Shown here: in pieces, positions 27,191-35,700 of the stretch
Layout of the letters: every line of letters begins with the position of its first letter
Position numbering within the stretch: the first letter of the stretch is position 1
Assembly: GCF_000732325.1 (NCBI RefSeq)
Contig: NZ_BBIW01000002.1
Span: 310,007 to 374,006 of the forward strand
Length of the DNA: 64,000 nt
DNA from: Paenibacillus sp. TCA20
GTDB lineage: Bacteria; Bacillota; Bacilli; Paenibacillales; Paenibacillaceae
Reading direction: 5' to 3'
Program-made: the position numbers and the translations under genes
The notes under the pieces: model-generated
Database searches by the model: none
Told to the model about the DNA's origin: nothing
Seen by the model: only the letters and a program-made list of their open reading frames with translations

Positions 27191-27520
27191 CTAACCGTTT
27201 CTTGGTCCCCATAGAATAATTGCAACCCCCGCAAGACAAATGAAGGAGCCAAGCCAATCGTAGAAGTCCGGTGTTTTCTTATCGACTCCCCAGCCCCACA
27301 ATATTGCCATAATGACGAAGACGCCTCCATATGCCGCATACACTCTGCCAAATGTGGGAAATTGCTGCAGCGTAGGGATGATGCCATAGAGTACTAGAAT
27401 TAAGCTTCCTGCAATTCCATAGAAATAATGTCTTCCTTCTCTAAGCCACAGCCACACTAAATATCCTCCGCCAATTTCGGCAAGTCCGGCAAGTATAAAC
27501 AAAATGATAGATACACCCAT
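27191..27520 (-). CDS. YnfA-family (UPF0060) small multidrug-resistance-like membrane protein
   Basis: The protein is 109 residues with four membrane helices, as usual for Ynf[52 protein letters not shown] and [17 protein letters not shown]. The motif [12 protein letters not shown] and [13 protein letters not shown] are the family signatures. YnfA proteins resemble SMR transporters. It lies 135 bases downstream of the start of the glpX region and forms its own unit. Confidence 0.88.
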   Translation of the reverse strand: MGVSIILFILAGLAEIGGGYLVWLWLREGRHYFYGIAGSLILVLYGIIPTLQQFPTFGRVYAAYGGVFVIMAILWGWGVDKKTPDFYDWLGSFICLAGVAIILWGPRNG

Positions 27521-27631
27521 TGAGATTCTCTACTCCTCTATAATGAAATGATCGGATTAAGTATTCATCCCGAGGCTGTCATACACCTCAATTTTATGTC
27601 ATGAATTTCATTTGAATCGAATTCGCAGCTC

Positions 27632-27683
27632 AATAAAAAAAAACGGCAAAGAGCCTCATTCAATAATGAATGTACTCTGTGCC
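27632..27683 (-). terminator. Terminator after substrate-binding protein gene
   Basis: On the minus strand GGCACAGAG/CTCTTTGCC surrounds an inner stem CATTCA/TGAATG with an ATAA loop, followed by a run of T's (plus-strand A run 27635-27643). It lies 54 bases after the end of the pseudogene frame at 27737. Confidence 0.9.
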
Positions 27684-27736
27684 TTTGTCTATCCATTTAT
27701 AACCGAGTAATATCCTGCTAATTACCCAGTAACCAC

Positions 27737-28764
27737 TTATTTGGCAGGTAAATATTCTGTCGTGAATACTTCACTTACATCCAAATCTTTGGTGAGCAAG
27801 CCGATCTCCAGCAGTTGATCCTTCAGCTCACTCCAGCGAGCCTCGGTCATATAGCCCATGCCATTCGCTTCCGCGTCGTAGCCGAATACAAATTCTCTTT
27901 GTTGTTCTTCTCCATAGGCAATCTCATCTTCTGCCAGGTTGGTGTTAATTTCAAGAATCTTCTTATTTATTTGTTCATAATTCTCTTTATAATCATACCA
28001 GCCTTCTACCGTACCATTAATGAACGCTTTGACTGTCTCCGGGTTCTCCTCTAAATATTTTTCAGTGGTGTATACAACGGCAGCATACGGTTCATATCCG
28101 GAATCAGCAATGAGCTTCGTTCCTACCAGATGCCTTGCTTCTCCACAACAAACGGCTCACCATTAACGAAGGACTGGCTTGCAGACTGAGCGTCTTCAAT
28201 AAAGTTACCATGCTGGCCAGTATAAGCGACTTCCTTAACCGTATCCAGACTGTACTTATGCTTCAAGTATTCCCAGTAAGGCTGGCCTTGCTGAATAAAT
28301 ACGGTTCTGCCGTTCAGATCGTCAAAATCCTCAATACCGGACTCTTCATGAAACATGAGAGCCTGTGGACTGATCTGGAACGTCGTCGCCAATGCGACGA
28401 TTGGGATGCCTTCTTCACGAGCAAGCAGAATCTGATCCGCATGAGCTACGCCGAATTCCGCTTTACCGGAAGCGACGATCTGAATGGACGAGACCTGAGG
28501 ACCTCCCGGCTCAATCGTTACGTCGAGATTCTTCCCTTCATAAATCCCGTTCTCTTCAGCAGCATAGAACCCGCCATGTTCCGTCTTGGCGAACCAATTG
28601 AGCACGACCTTAACTGGAGTTACTTCGCTTGATTCGCCCGAGGCACTCGTGGTATCCGATCCAGTGTCTCCGCCGCCGCATGCGGTTAACGCTAACGTCA
28701 CAGCCAGAAGCACTCCACTTATCTTGGTTCTATTATTACTCCACTTTACCGGCTTCTTCCACAT
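27737..28764 (-). pseudogene. NMT1/THI5-like ABC substrate-binding lipoprotein, frameshifted
   Basis: Frame one (28764-28123) encodes 213 residues: lipoprotein signal LALTAC (lipobox Cys), then a THI5-type binding domain (VKVVLNWFAKTEHGGFYAAE, GGPQVSSIQIVASGKAEFGV, ALMFHEESGIEDFDDL). It hits TAG after VVEKQGIW. The minus-strand frame one base behind resumes at once with VGTKLIADSGYEPYAAVVYT and stays open to TAA at 27737 (..EYLPAK), completing a normal length of about 340 residues. One missing G in the GG at 28126-28127 explains it. An intact protein would bind a pyrimidine or thiamine precursor outside the membrane. No permease or ATPase gene is adjacent. It may be a true pseudogene or a sequencing error. 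Confidence 0.85.
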
Positions 28765-28837
28765 AACCCTTCACACTCCGCTCATCTTTTTTTGATATGC
28801 TGATATTATATAAGTGATGTTCTGCTAGATTTGACAG

Positions 28838-29326
28838 CTATTCGTCGGGGCTCCAGTAACCTTCATGAACAGCGACGATCTCATTTGCCAGCTCCGGGAA
28901 CGGCCCGATCACTTCAATTTCTTTTTGTCCTCTAGCAAAGATCTCACGGCAAGGCATGTCAAAAGTCGGATTCTGGGGATCATTGCCTGTCAGCACCAGC
29001 AGTTCCTTCTCGGAGATGCCGTATACGACCCGCCCGATATTTCCCCAATACATTGCTCCTGCGCACATGGCGCAAGGCTCTGCTGTCGTATACAAGGTAC
29101 ATTCCCATAAAAATGCAGGGTCATATGTATGGGATGCTTTTTCCATCAATGCAGTTTCAGCGTGACCCGTACAGCGATGCTCCGTAATCTCGACATTTCC
29201 CTGCTCCAGCAGGATATTGCCTTCTTTATCCACGAGCAGCGCGCCAAACGGTGTATTCCCACTCTCTCTGGCCAAACGTGATACTTCTACACAGCGCTTC
29301 AAAAATACAACATGATTGAGTTCCAC
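28838..29326 (-). CDS. Nucleoside/guanine deaminase (cytidine deaminase-like fold)
   Basis: The protein is about 162 residues. GTG 29326 is preferred, with GAGGAG 7 bases upstream; the frame is open 23 codons further but without a site. Zinc ligands are GHAETALM (His and catalytic Glu of HAE) and TAEPCAMCAGAMYW (PCxxC). The end of the active-site loop is VVYGISEKEL and the C-terminus EIVAVHEGYWSP closes the family fold. This class hydrolytically deaminates guanine or a related base to release ammonia. It lies 74 bases before the thiamine-precursor-type substrate-binding gene, with the same direction, so a joint salvage role is plausible. Confidence 0.85.
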   Translation of the reverse strand: MELNHVVFLKRCVEVSRLARESGNTPFGALLVDKEGNILLEQGNVEITEHRCTGHAETALMEKASHTYDPAFLWECTLYTTAEPCAMCAGAMYWGNIGRVVYGISEKELLVLTGNDPQNPTFDMPCREIFARGQKEIEVIGPFPELANEIVAVHEGYWSPDE

Positions 29327-29702
29327 TGCCTGACTCCTCGTTTTCTTCTCCCCTTCACCTCTCTGAATATGATTTGATATTAGTTGAACGACCACTTAAC
29401 GTCAATTAATCTTACACAGTTTTATCATTCTGAATAATTTGTGTCGATATTTTTGTGAATATGTACATAAAACTCAGGGATGAACTAAGTTTGATTAAGA
29501 AAAAACACGCCTACACTAGGCTATTCAACATTTCAAGTTACATAATATGTTATATACATGTAAATTCGTATAAAGTATCATATATCCTTTATTCAAATTA
29601 ATCATGTTAGCTCAACTTGCCTGCAAATAAAAACAAAGCTGCCGTTTCATCGGCAGCTCGCTATAAGTATTCATTCAATCCACTTTTCACATCGTAATTC
29701 TA
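29327..29702. other. AT-rich intergenic region between deaminase and NRPS locus
   Basis: These 376 bases contain no supported ORF. They carry the terminator of the NRPS-side operon (29626-29658), a weak GCCTA-gtg-TAGGC hairpin followed by T's on the minus strand (about 29490-29512), and presumably the deaminase promoter, which I could not fix. Confidence 0.5.
29626..29658 (-). terminator. Terminator of MFS/thioesterase operon
   Basis: On the minus strand AGCTGCCG and CGGCAGCT form an 8-bp stem with a 6-base loop, then TTTGTTTTT. It ends the unit 45 bases after the type II thioesterase stop at 29703. Confidence 0.9.
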
Positions 29703-30398
29703 TTATAGCAACACTCTTTTTATTTGCTCGGCAATGACCTCATAATGCTTATTAATAAAAAAATGATCTCCCTCATAAACGGATAGCTGACAAGCTCCAG
29801 ATGTCATATCTCCCCAAGCTTCCAACTGATCTATTGCGATTACATCCTGATCACCGGCAAGAACCGTGATATCAGTCTGAAGTAAGTCTCTAGGCTTCCA
29901 TTCGTAATTTTCTACGATCCTCATATCGCCTCTGATTAAAGGCAAGAACACATCCAGCAGCTCTTGATTCTGAAGGGCTTCATCTGACATTCCACCGAGC
30001 TTGATCATTTCTGCAAGAAAAGTTTGATCGGGTAAGGCGGAAATCTGCTTCACATGTCCATTCAAATGTGGTGCCCTTCGAGCACCTACAAATAAATGTG
30101 TGAGCTCATTGCCATGCTTCTCTTTAATATAATGTGCAAGCTCGTAGGCGATAAGGCTTCCCATACTATACCCAAAGAAAGCAATGGGCTCCCTCATAAG
30201 ATGTACCGGAATGGACAAGTAGGCATCCTCCACTGCCTCATCTATGCTGTGATGGTACGGTTCATTCATTCTTCGTCCTCTGCCTGCCAGCTCAATGGGA
30301 TGAAGCTCAATGAACTCAGACAGTTGGTTCCGCCAGCGAAAGTACATCATTGATGATCCTCCGGCATAAGGAAAACAGAACAAGTGGATCCTTTTCAT
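29703..30398 (-). CDS. Type II thioesterase (NRPS-associated)
   Basis: The alpha/beta hydrolase is 231 residues, the usual size of external thioesterases. The N-terminus LFCFPYAGGSSMMYFRW matches the family. The nucleophile elbow GYSMGS places Ser78; acid AGDQDVIA (Asp183/Asp185) and His212 in EGDHFFI complete the triad. Such enzymes remove acetyl or wrong aminoacyl groups from blocked carrier domains of NRPSs and are needed for good yield. The start has AGAGGGGG at 5-base spacing and the gene follows the exporter by 11 bases. It serves the NRPS at 32706 and beyond; no integrated thioesterase domain exists there in view. Confidence 0.93.
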   Translation of the reverse strand: MKRIHLFCFPYAGGSSMMYFRWRNQLSEFIELHPIELAGRGRRMNEPYHHSIDEAVEDAYLSIPVHLMREPIAFFGYSMGSLIAYELAHYIKEKHGNELTHLFVGARRAPHLNGHVKQISALPDQTFLAEMIKLGGMSDEALQNQELLDVFLPLIRGDMRIVENYEWKPRDLLQTDITVLAGDQDVIAIDQLEAWGDMTSGACQLSVYEGDHFFINKHYEVIAEQIKRVLL

Positions 30399-30409
30399 AG
30401 CTGCCCCCT

Positions 30410-31651
30410 CTATTCCAAAGCCCGACTAAGCTCTTGATCTGCTGGCAGGGGTGTTTCTACGTTATCTTTGCTACTGCCAAATTTAATCTTGATTCCTGGA
30501 ATTAATCCAACAGTAAGCACAAGAACAGATAGGATGTAAGCTGTCAACAACGAAGTATTGCTCATGACTACGCCTGCTAAGGAGGACCCAATCAACATTG
30601 CACCCATGAACATAGGGGTTATGGTTCCATTTACGCGTCCAATCATTTGTTCATCAATTTTGGTAACGAGAAATGTCGAGATAATTACATTTACAAAAGC
30701 AAGACATAGAGAGCTAAAAAAGCTAATGACCAAGGTGAGCCATAGCCAACCTGATAATACCTCTCCAAGTGTTGTGATCGCTAGAAGAACAACTCCTAGA
30801 ACAAGCGTACGATTTTGATCCAGCTTACTGCTTAATGCGGCCGCAATACCTCCACCGATGAGCAGCCCTAAGCCAGATGCACCCGTTAGATACTGTACTG
30901 ACGTTTGTTCTAGACCGAGTCGCTCTGTAATCAGAAAGATTTCTAGAGGACTGATCAGACCCGAAGATAATCCCAGAATAATAAATAAGAGAGTCAGGAA
31001 CTTCAAAGAACTGGACCCCAGAACGTATTTCCAGCCTTCCTTCATCTCACTAACGAGTGAGGAACGCTCAGCGGAACTCGGTTCGTCTTTGGGCAGAAGC
31101 GTTAATATGAGAGCCGAAGAAATAAACAGAACAAGCAGAGAATACATGGAAGCTTGAATTCCGAGTGTAGTATATATGAACGTACCTACGATGGGGCCGA
31201 GGATAAGGAATAACGATTGTGAGCTCTGTGTGATCGCAATTGCCGACTGGACATGCTCCTCTTCGACATTTCGTTTAACGATCTTAACAGAGGAGGGCTG
31301 GGAAAATTGACTGACGATGGATGATACAAAAGTGGCAGCATACAGTGCCTGCCAATATCCTGAAGCCATTACTGCTAGTATAAGCACAATCGAAAGTGAA
31401 CTGAGAATATCACCAAGGATCATGGTCTGTTTGGGATTCCAGCGATCAGCAAGTGCTCCTCCAATAAAGGAAAATACAAAGATCGGAACGTATTCCAGTA
31501 CAGTAATTAGCGATACAGCAATCGGGTCCCCCTGGGTTTGATCCATAATAAAGTAAAGAATAGCCATATTTCTAATCCAGATCGCTAAATTTTGAAGCAG
31601 ATCAGAAAAGGTAATTACTAGGAAAGCCCGGTTCTTAAACAGATTATTCAT
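30410..31651 (-). CDS. MFS transporter (DHA3/enterobactin-exporter type), probable peptide exporter
   Basis: The protein is 413 residues from ATG 31651 (AAGGAG 6 bases upstream; another ATG two codons earlier is too close). About twelve helices; motif A GGALADRWNPKQTMILGD follows helix 2, and the DHA3 family pattern (SSIVSQFSQPSSVKIVKRNV in the central region) is present. It should export the NRPS product or confer self-protection. Its gene lies between the tetR regulator and type II thioesterase and has its own promoter region: a -10 TATAAA at 31692-31697 and a TetR-type operator at 31671-31687. Confidence 0.88.
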   Translation of the reverse strand: MNNLFKNRAFLVITFSDLLQNLAIWIRNMAILYFIMDQTQGDPIAVSLITVLEYVPIFVFSFIGGALADRWNPKQTMILGDILSSLSIVLILAVMASGYWQALYAATFVSSIVSQFSQPSSVKIVKRNVEEEHVQSAIAITQSSQSLFLILGPIVGTFIYTTLGIQASMYSLLVLFISSALILTLLPKDEPSSAERSSLVSEMKEGWKYVLGSSSLKFLTLLFIILGLSSGLISPLEIFLITERLGLEQTSVQYLTGASGLGLLIGGGIAAALSSKLDQNRTLVLGVVLLAITTLGEVLSGWLWLTLVISFFSSLCLAFVNVIISTFLVTKIDEQMIGRVNGTITPMFMGAMLIGSSLAGVVMSNTSLLTAYILSVLVLTVGLIPGIKIKFGSSKDNVETPLPADQELSRALE

Positions 31652-31670
31652 AGCCATCTCCTTTTTTTAA

Positions 31671-31697
31671 ACCGACTATTCGGTCTACTAATTTATA
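31671..31697 (-). promoter_or_regulatory. Exporter promoter -10 with TetR-type operator
   Basis: Minus strand TATAAA (31697-31692) is followed 4 bases later by TAGACCGAATAGTCGGT (31687-31671), arms ACCGA/TCGGT. It matches the operator upstream of tetR, with the consensus TAGACYGA-NN-AGTCRGT shared. The -35 is weak, consistent with a regulated promoter. Confidence 0.7.
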
Positions 31698-31720
31698 AAA
31701 GAAAAACTGATAAGTTGATA

Positions 31721-32347
31721 TCAGTCCTTCATTGTTTTACTTGTGCTCTGAATTCCCGTCAGCAGGTTTGCGATTCCTAATTTATACAATCTGCGAATAT
31801 CTGATAAGTCTTTTTCATAATAAAGCGTACCTAACCCGTTAAATAATCCATTAATAATGTACATTAGATCTTGCGGGTCACTAGGCTTCAATTCCTCGCG
31901 TTCAATGCCTTGAATGATGATACGCTCATAGGTTACATAAGGGATACGTATAAGTGACAGCATTTCATCCAGGACATCTTGACTGACGACTTGACCGGAA
32001 ACAAATTCATTAATGGCATGATTCAGCGGGTTTGCCAAATCATCTACATAGTGGTCCGCTAGACCATACAACTTTTCGACGGTAGTTTCGTACTGTGATT
32101 CCTTCTCTTGCCAAGAATCCATCCACTCTTGATTATTTAGCTTGATCAAGAACATGAACAGCTCCTCTTTGCTTTTGAAGTGATAATATATACTGCCTTT
32201 GCTTCGATTGTTGACCGTACAGATCTCTTCCATCGAAGTAGCATTGTATCCCTTTTGAGCAAAGAGTTCTTTTGTATTTCGTGCGATATCCTTTTTAATC
32301 TGAGCTACATCTTTTCTGCGTTTAACTTCGATCGATAACCCCTCCAA
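31721..32347 (-). CDS. TetR/AcrR-family repressor of exporter
   Basis: The protein is about 208 residues. The N-terminal DNA-binding domain contains IARNTKELFAQKGYNATSME and the helix-turn-helix EEICTVNNRSKGSIYYHFKSKEEL (partial, about 37-60). The remainder is the helical ligand-binding/dimer domain. Start codon is unclear: TTG at 32347 overlaps the GGAGGGG site, and no ATG/GTG/TTG follows at proper spacing; an ATC at 32332 would fit. Its promoter carries an operator matching one before the exporter, so it likely represses itself and the exporter/thioesterase unit, perhaps sensing the peptide. Confidence 0.88.
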   Translation of the reverse strand: MEGLSIEVKRRKDVAQIKKDIARNTKELFAQKGYNATSMEEICTVNNRSKGSIYYHFKSKEELFMFLIKLNNQEWMDSWQEKESQYETTVEKLYGLADHYVDDLANPLNHAINEFVSGQVVSQDVLDEMLSLIRIPYVTYERIIIQGIEREELKPSDPQDLMYIINGLFNGLGTLYYEKDLSDIRRLYKLGIANLLTGIQSTSKTMKD

Positions 32348-32350
32348 AAA

Positions 32351-32402
32351 ACTGACTGGTCAGTCTATTAATATTATAACCATAAAAGCAGTTAATTTCC
32401 AA
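32351..32402 (-). promoter_or_regulatory. tetR promoter with palindromic operator
   Basis: On the minus strand -35 TTGGAA (32402-32397), 18-base spacer, -10 TATAAT (32378-32373), then TAGACTGACCAGTCAGT (32367-32351), whose arms ACTGAC and GTCAGT are perfectly inverted. The operator covers the start site and abuts the ribosome binding site. Confidence 0.8.
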
Positions 32403-32405
32403 TAT

Positions 32406-32464
32406 GTACCCTCTTACATATCACCATATTTACACGGGATTTGCAAGAGGGTACTGGATATTTT
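32406..32464. repeat. Widely spaced perfect inverted repeat
   Basis: GTACCCTCTT (32406-32415) and AAGAGGGTAC (32455-32464) are perfect 10-bp inverted arms separated by 39 bases. There is no U-run, so it does not look like a terminator. It lies between the small ORF and the tetR promoter, at the end of the NRPS operon. Confidence 0.7.
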
Positions 32465-32528
32465 GAAGTATTGAATCCCTTCATTCGACCAATTTAGGGG
32501 GCACTATGACTTGGATTCACTATAATAA

Positions 32529-32678
32529 TTATTTATCCTCTTTTTCATCCTTAAAGGCTTCACTAATTTCATTAGCAATTGTCTCAGGCAGCTTCTCCAC
32601 CTCACGTGCTGCCTCGTTCACTTCTTCAGGGACATCCTCATTCTTAATGACACCGAATTTGAAAAATTTGTTAGCCAT
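32529..32678 (-). CDS. Small 49-residue acidic protein at end of NRPS operon
   Basis: ATG 32678 is preceded by AGGAGGAG with 5-base spacing and ends at TAA 32529. The sequence starts MANKFFKFGVIKNEDVPEEV and ends AFKDEKEDK; 13 of 49 residues are Glu or Asp in one long helix-prone region, with a hydrophobic N-terminal KFFKFGVI. It begins 27 bases after the NRPS stop codon, so it should be co-transcribed. It is not MbtH-like (no NxExQxSxWP) and has no Cys, so not a cyclic autoinducer precursor. No family recognised. Its strong site makes it a likely real gene. Confidence 0.65.
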   Translation of the reverse strand: MANKFFKFGVIKNEDVPEEVNEAAREVEKLPETIANEISEAFKDEKEDK

Positions 32679-32705
32679 TTTTCTCCTCCTCTAATCATCT
32701 TTTTG

Positions 32706-35700
32706 TTAGTGTATCACAGCTTTTGTTGTGATGTTAGTATCTTCCAGCTCATTTATTATCGTATTTGGATCATGCGCAATTTGTTTCAATAAGTTCATGT
32801 AATGCTTCGTTAATATATGCATAAACTGTGGCTCAAACATAGCTGTTCGATAATCAAATTGAATCAAGTATACCTCTTCCATCTCCTGAGCAGTAACATA
32901 TAGGTCATACTCACAATAATTCCACCCGCAAGGATATGAAGAGATACAATAATCCCTCTCCTTACGATCTGCTGAAGGCATAATAAAGTTATTGAGATTA
33001 AACATGGTGTTAAACAGCGGATTTTCACCTGGAGTCAGCGGTATCTCCAAATCCTCAAGCATTTTCTCAAACGGGTAATACTGATGCTGAAAAGCCAGAT
33101 TCATCATCTCTTGAACCTTTTGGAACATGGCTGTCAACGTAACTTCTGAATGAACTCGGTATCTCAGTGGAATTGAATTAATAAACAATCCTACGATTCC
33201 CTGTAATTCAGGACGTTCTCGACCAAATGCGTACGTGCCGACTATTAGATCTTCTTGATTCGTTAACTGGCTCAGCAAAACGAGATAGGTGGAGTACAAG
33301 ATCGTATAATCCGTTACTTCCATATTCATCATGTTCTTCATTTGTTCGATTAAAGCTTTGGGAACCTCTACTCTGACATGACTTCCGTTATGATCAGACA
33401 TTGTTGATTCATCAAGCTGTAATGGTGATAATTGAACAGGATGATACCCCGTAAGATAATTCTTCCAATAGTCAGAGGCGGCTGTAAAATGTCCTTGCTC
33501 CAGCTTTGTATGCTGCCATTCAGAAAAATCTTTATACTGCAATGCTACGGGGTTTAGCTCCGAACCGTCATACAGCTTAAACAATTCATCCAAAATAATG
33601 CCAAGCGAAGTTCCATCAGAGATGGCATGATGCATATCCAACAATAGGATGTGGTCTTCCAAATCAAGCCTGAGCACCTTGGCTCTTAAGAGAGGTGCAG
33701 CGTTAAGAGCAAAAGGCTGGATGAATCTCTCGATGACTTGATTCACTTCATTATGGGAGCCTAGCTGTTCCTTCTCGAGCCGGAAGCTCACTCGGGACAT
33801 AACTCGCTGGATCACATAGGAGCCTTGAATTTCAAATAATGTTCTAAGCGCTTCATGACGTGATATAAGCTTCTGAAAGCTAAGCTCAAGTCTCTCCAGA
33901 TCAAGAGCACCTTGAATCCGATATGCTGTCGGCATATTCCAATCCGTATTTCCTATGCTGGACAAGTAACCGTAAGACTGATAAGGAGTGGCCGTGTACA
34001 CCTCTTTAATAGCGGCCGGTTCGATCGATTCGTAAAGCTCAGAACTAGTTACAGACCTCTTGTCTAAATACTCGGCAAGGAGCTTAATGGTTGGATAATC
34101 AAAGATCGCTTGTAATTCAATCGAGACATTTAACTCCTTCTTTATTCGAGCGGACAACATCATCGCTTTAAGTGAATGGCCGCCTGCTTCAAAGAAATGA
34201 TCCTCTATACCGATCTCAGCAACATTTAAGACATCACACCAAATATCAAGAAGCTGTGATTCTAGTGCATTCGTTGGTCTCTCACCGCCTTTCGATCGAT
34301 TCACTGGACTTGGCAGGGCATGCCGGTCTACTTTGCCATTCGCTGTAAGTGGCAGCTTGTCCATGATAACCATCGTCGACGGGATCATGTATTCGGGAAG
34401 CTCTTCTCTTAAGTGATCTCTAATGAATTGATGCATTCGGTCCTGCTCCACACCTTCATTAGGAACGAGATAGGCTGCCAGGAAGGAATGACCCTGTTCA
34501 TCTCTTCGTGCGGTTACGACCGCCTCTCTTATCTCCGGAAGCTCGAGCAGCTTGCTTTCGATCTCTGTCAGCTCTATTCGATTACCCCGGATCTTGACCT
34601 GGTGATCCAGCCGGTCCATGAACTCCAGATTGCCATCCGGCAGCCACCGTACCCGATCTCCTGTCCGATACAACCGATCTCCCTGCTCGAATGGGTGCGT
34701 GATGAATCGGCTCTTCGTCAGCTCTGGCTGCTTCAAATATTCTCTGGCTAGACCGCCTCCTCCAATATACAGCTCTCCGGGTAGACCGATCGGCTGCCGC
34801 TGCCCCCAGCGGTTTAGCACGTAAACTTTGGTATTGTGAATCGGTTTCCCAATCGGAACACTGCTATGAGCTCGGACATCCTCATCCACCGAATAGGTTG
34901 CTGCGAATACCGTCGTCTCGGTCGGACCATATCCGTTAGCGATCCGATGAGGACCCAAATAATCAAGCGCCTTGATGACATGCTTCTTCGAACCGGCTTC
35001 CCCTCCAAAGAACAGCTTTCTTACATACTTCAAGCTCGTGACATCAAAATCTACCAACGTATTAAACAAGGCTGACGTCATAAATGCGGAGGTAATCGCA
35101 TGCTGCTTCATCACTTGCGACAACGCGGCTGCATCCAGTACCTGCGTCTTCTCAATCAGATAAAGCGTTGCTCCGTTCAGCAAAGCACCGAATATTTCAT
35201 AGGTTGATCCATCAAAGGCATAGTTCGACAGCTGCAGCATCCGATCTTCCGGCTGGACATCCATAAATCCGTTATTCACACTGGTCTTCACCACGTTCCG
35301 ATGTGTAGATACCACCCCTTTGGGCTTACCCGTTGAACCCGATGTATACATGATATAGGCAGCAGACTCTGGGGATGCAGACACCTGTCCATCACGTCCG
35401 TGCTCACGGACAAGCTCACTCCATTCTCGTCCACCACTGCTCCAGTCGATCTCCGAAAGCCACAGCACGGCGCCGTTGTAACCCTCCACACGCATACCTG
35501 CCTCTGCAATCAACAGCCTTGCTTCACTGTCTTCGAGCATATAAGACAGCCGCTCGGACGGGAAGCTTGGATCTAATGGTACATAGGCCGCTCCTGCACC
35601 CAGAATGCCCATAATTGAGATGATCATTTCAATGGAACGATCCGTCAGCAACCCGACAGTATCTCCAGGTCGTATCCCTTGAGCCTGCAGCATGAGAGAC

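Noticed and set aside
32506..32694. Plus-strand 62-codon ORF at the NRPS end
   Set aside because: It is antisense to the 49-codon ORF, which has a much better ribosome binding site and sensible composition.
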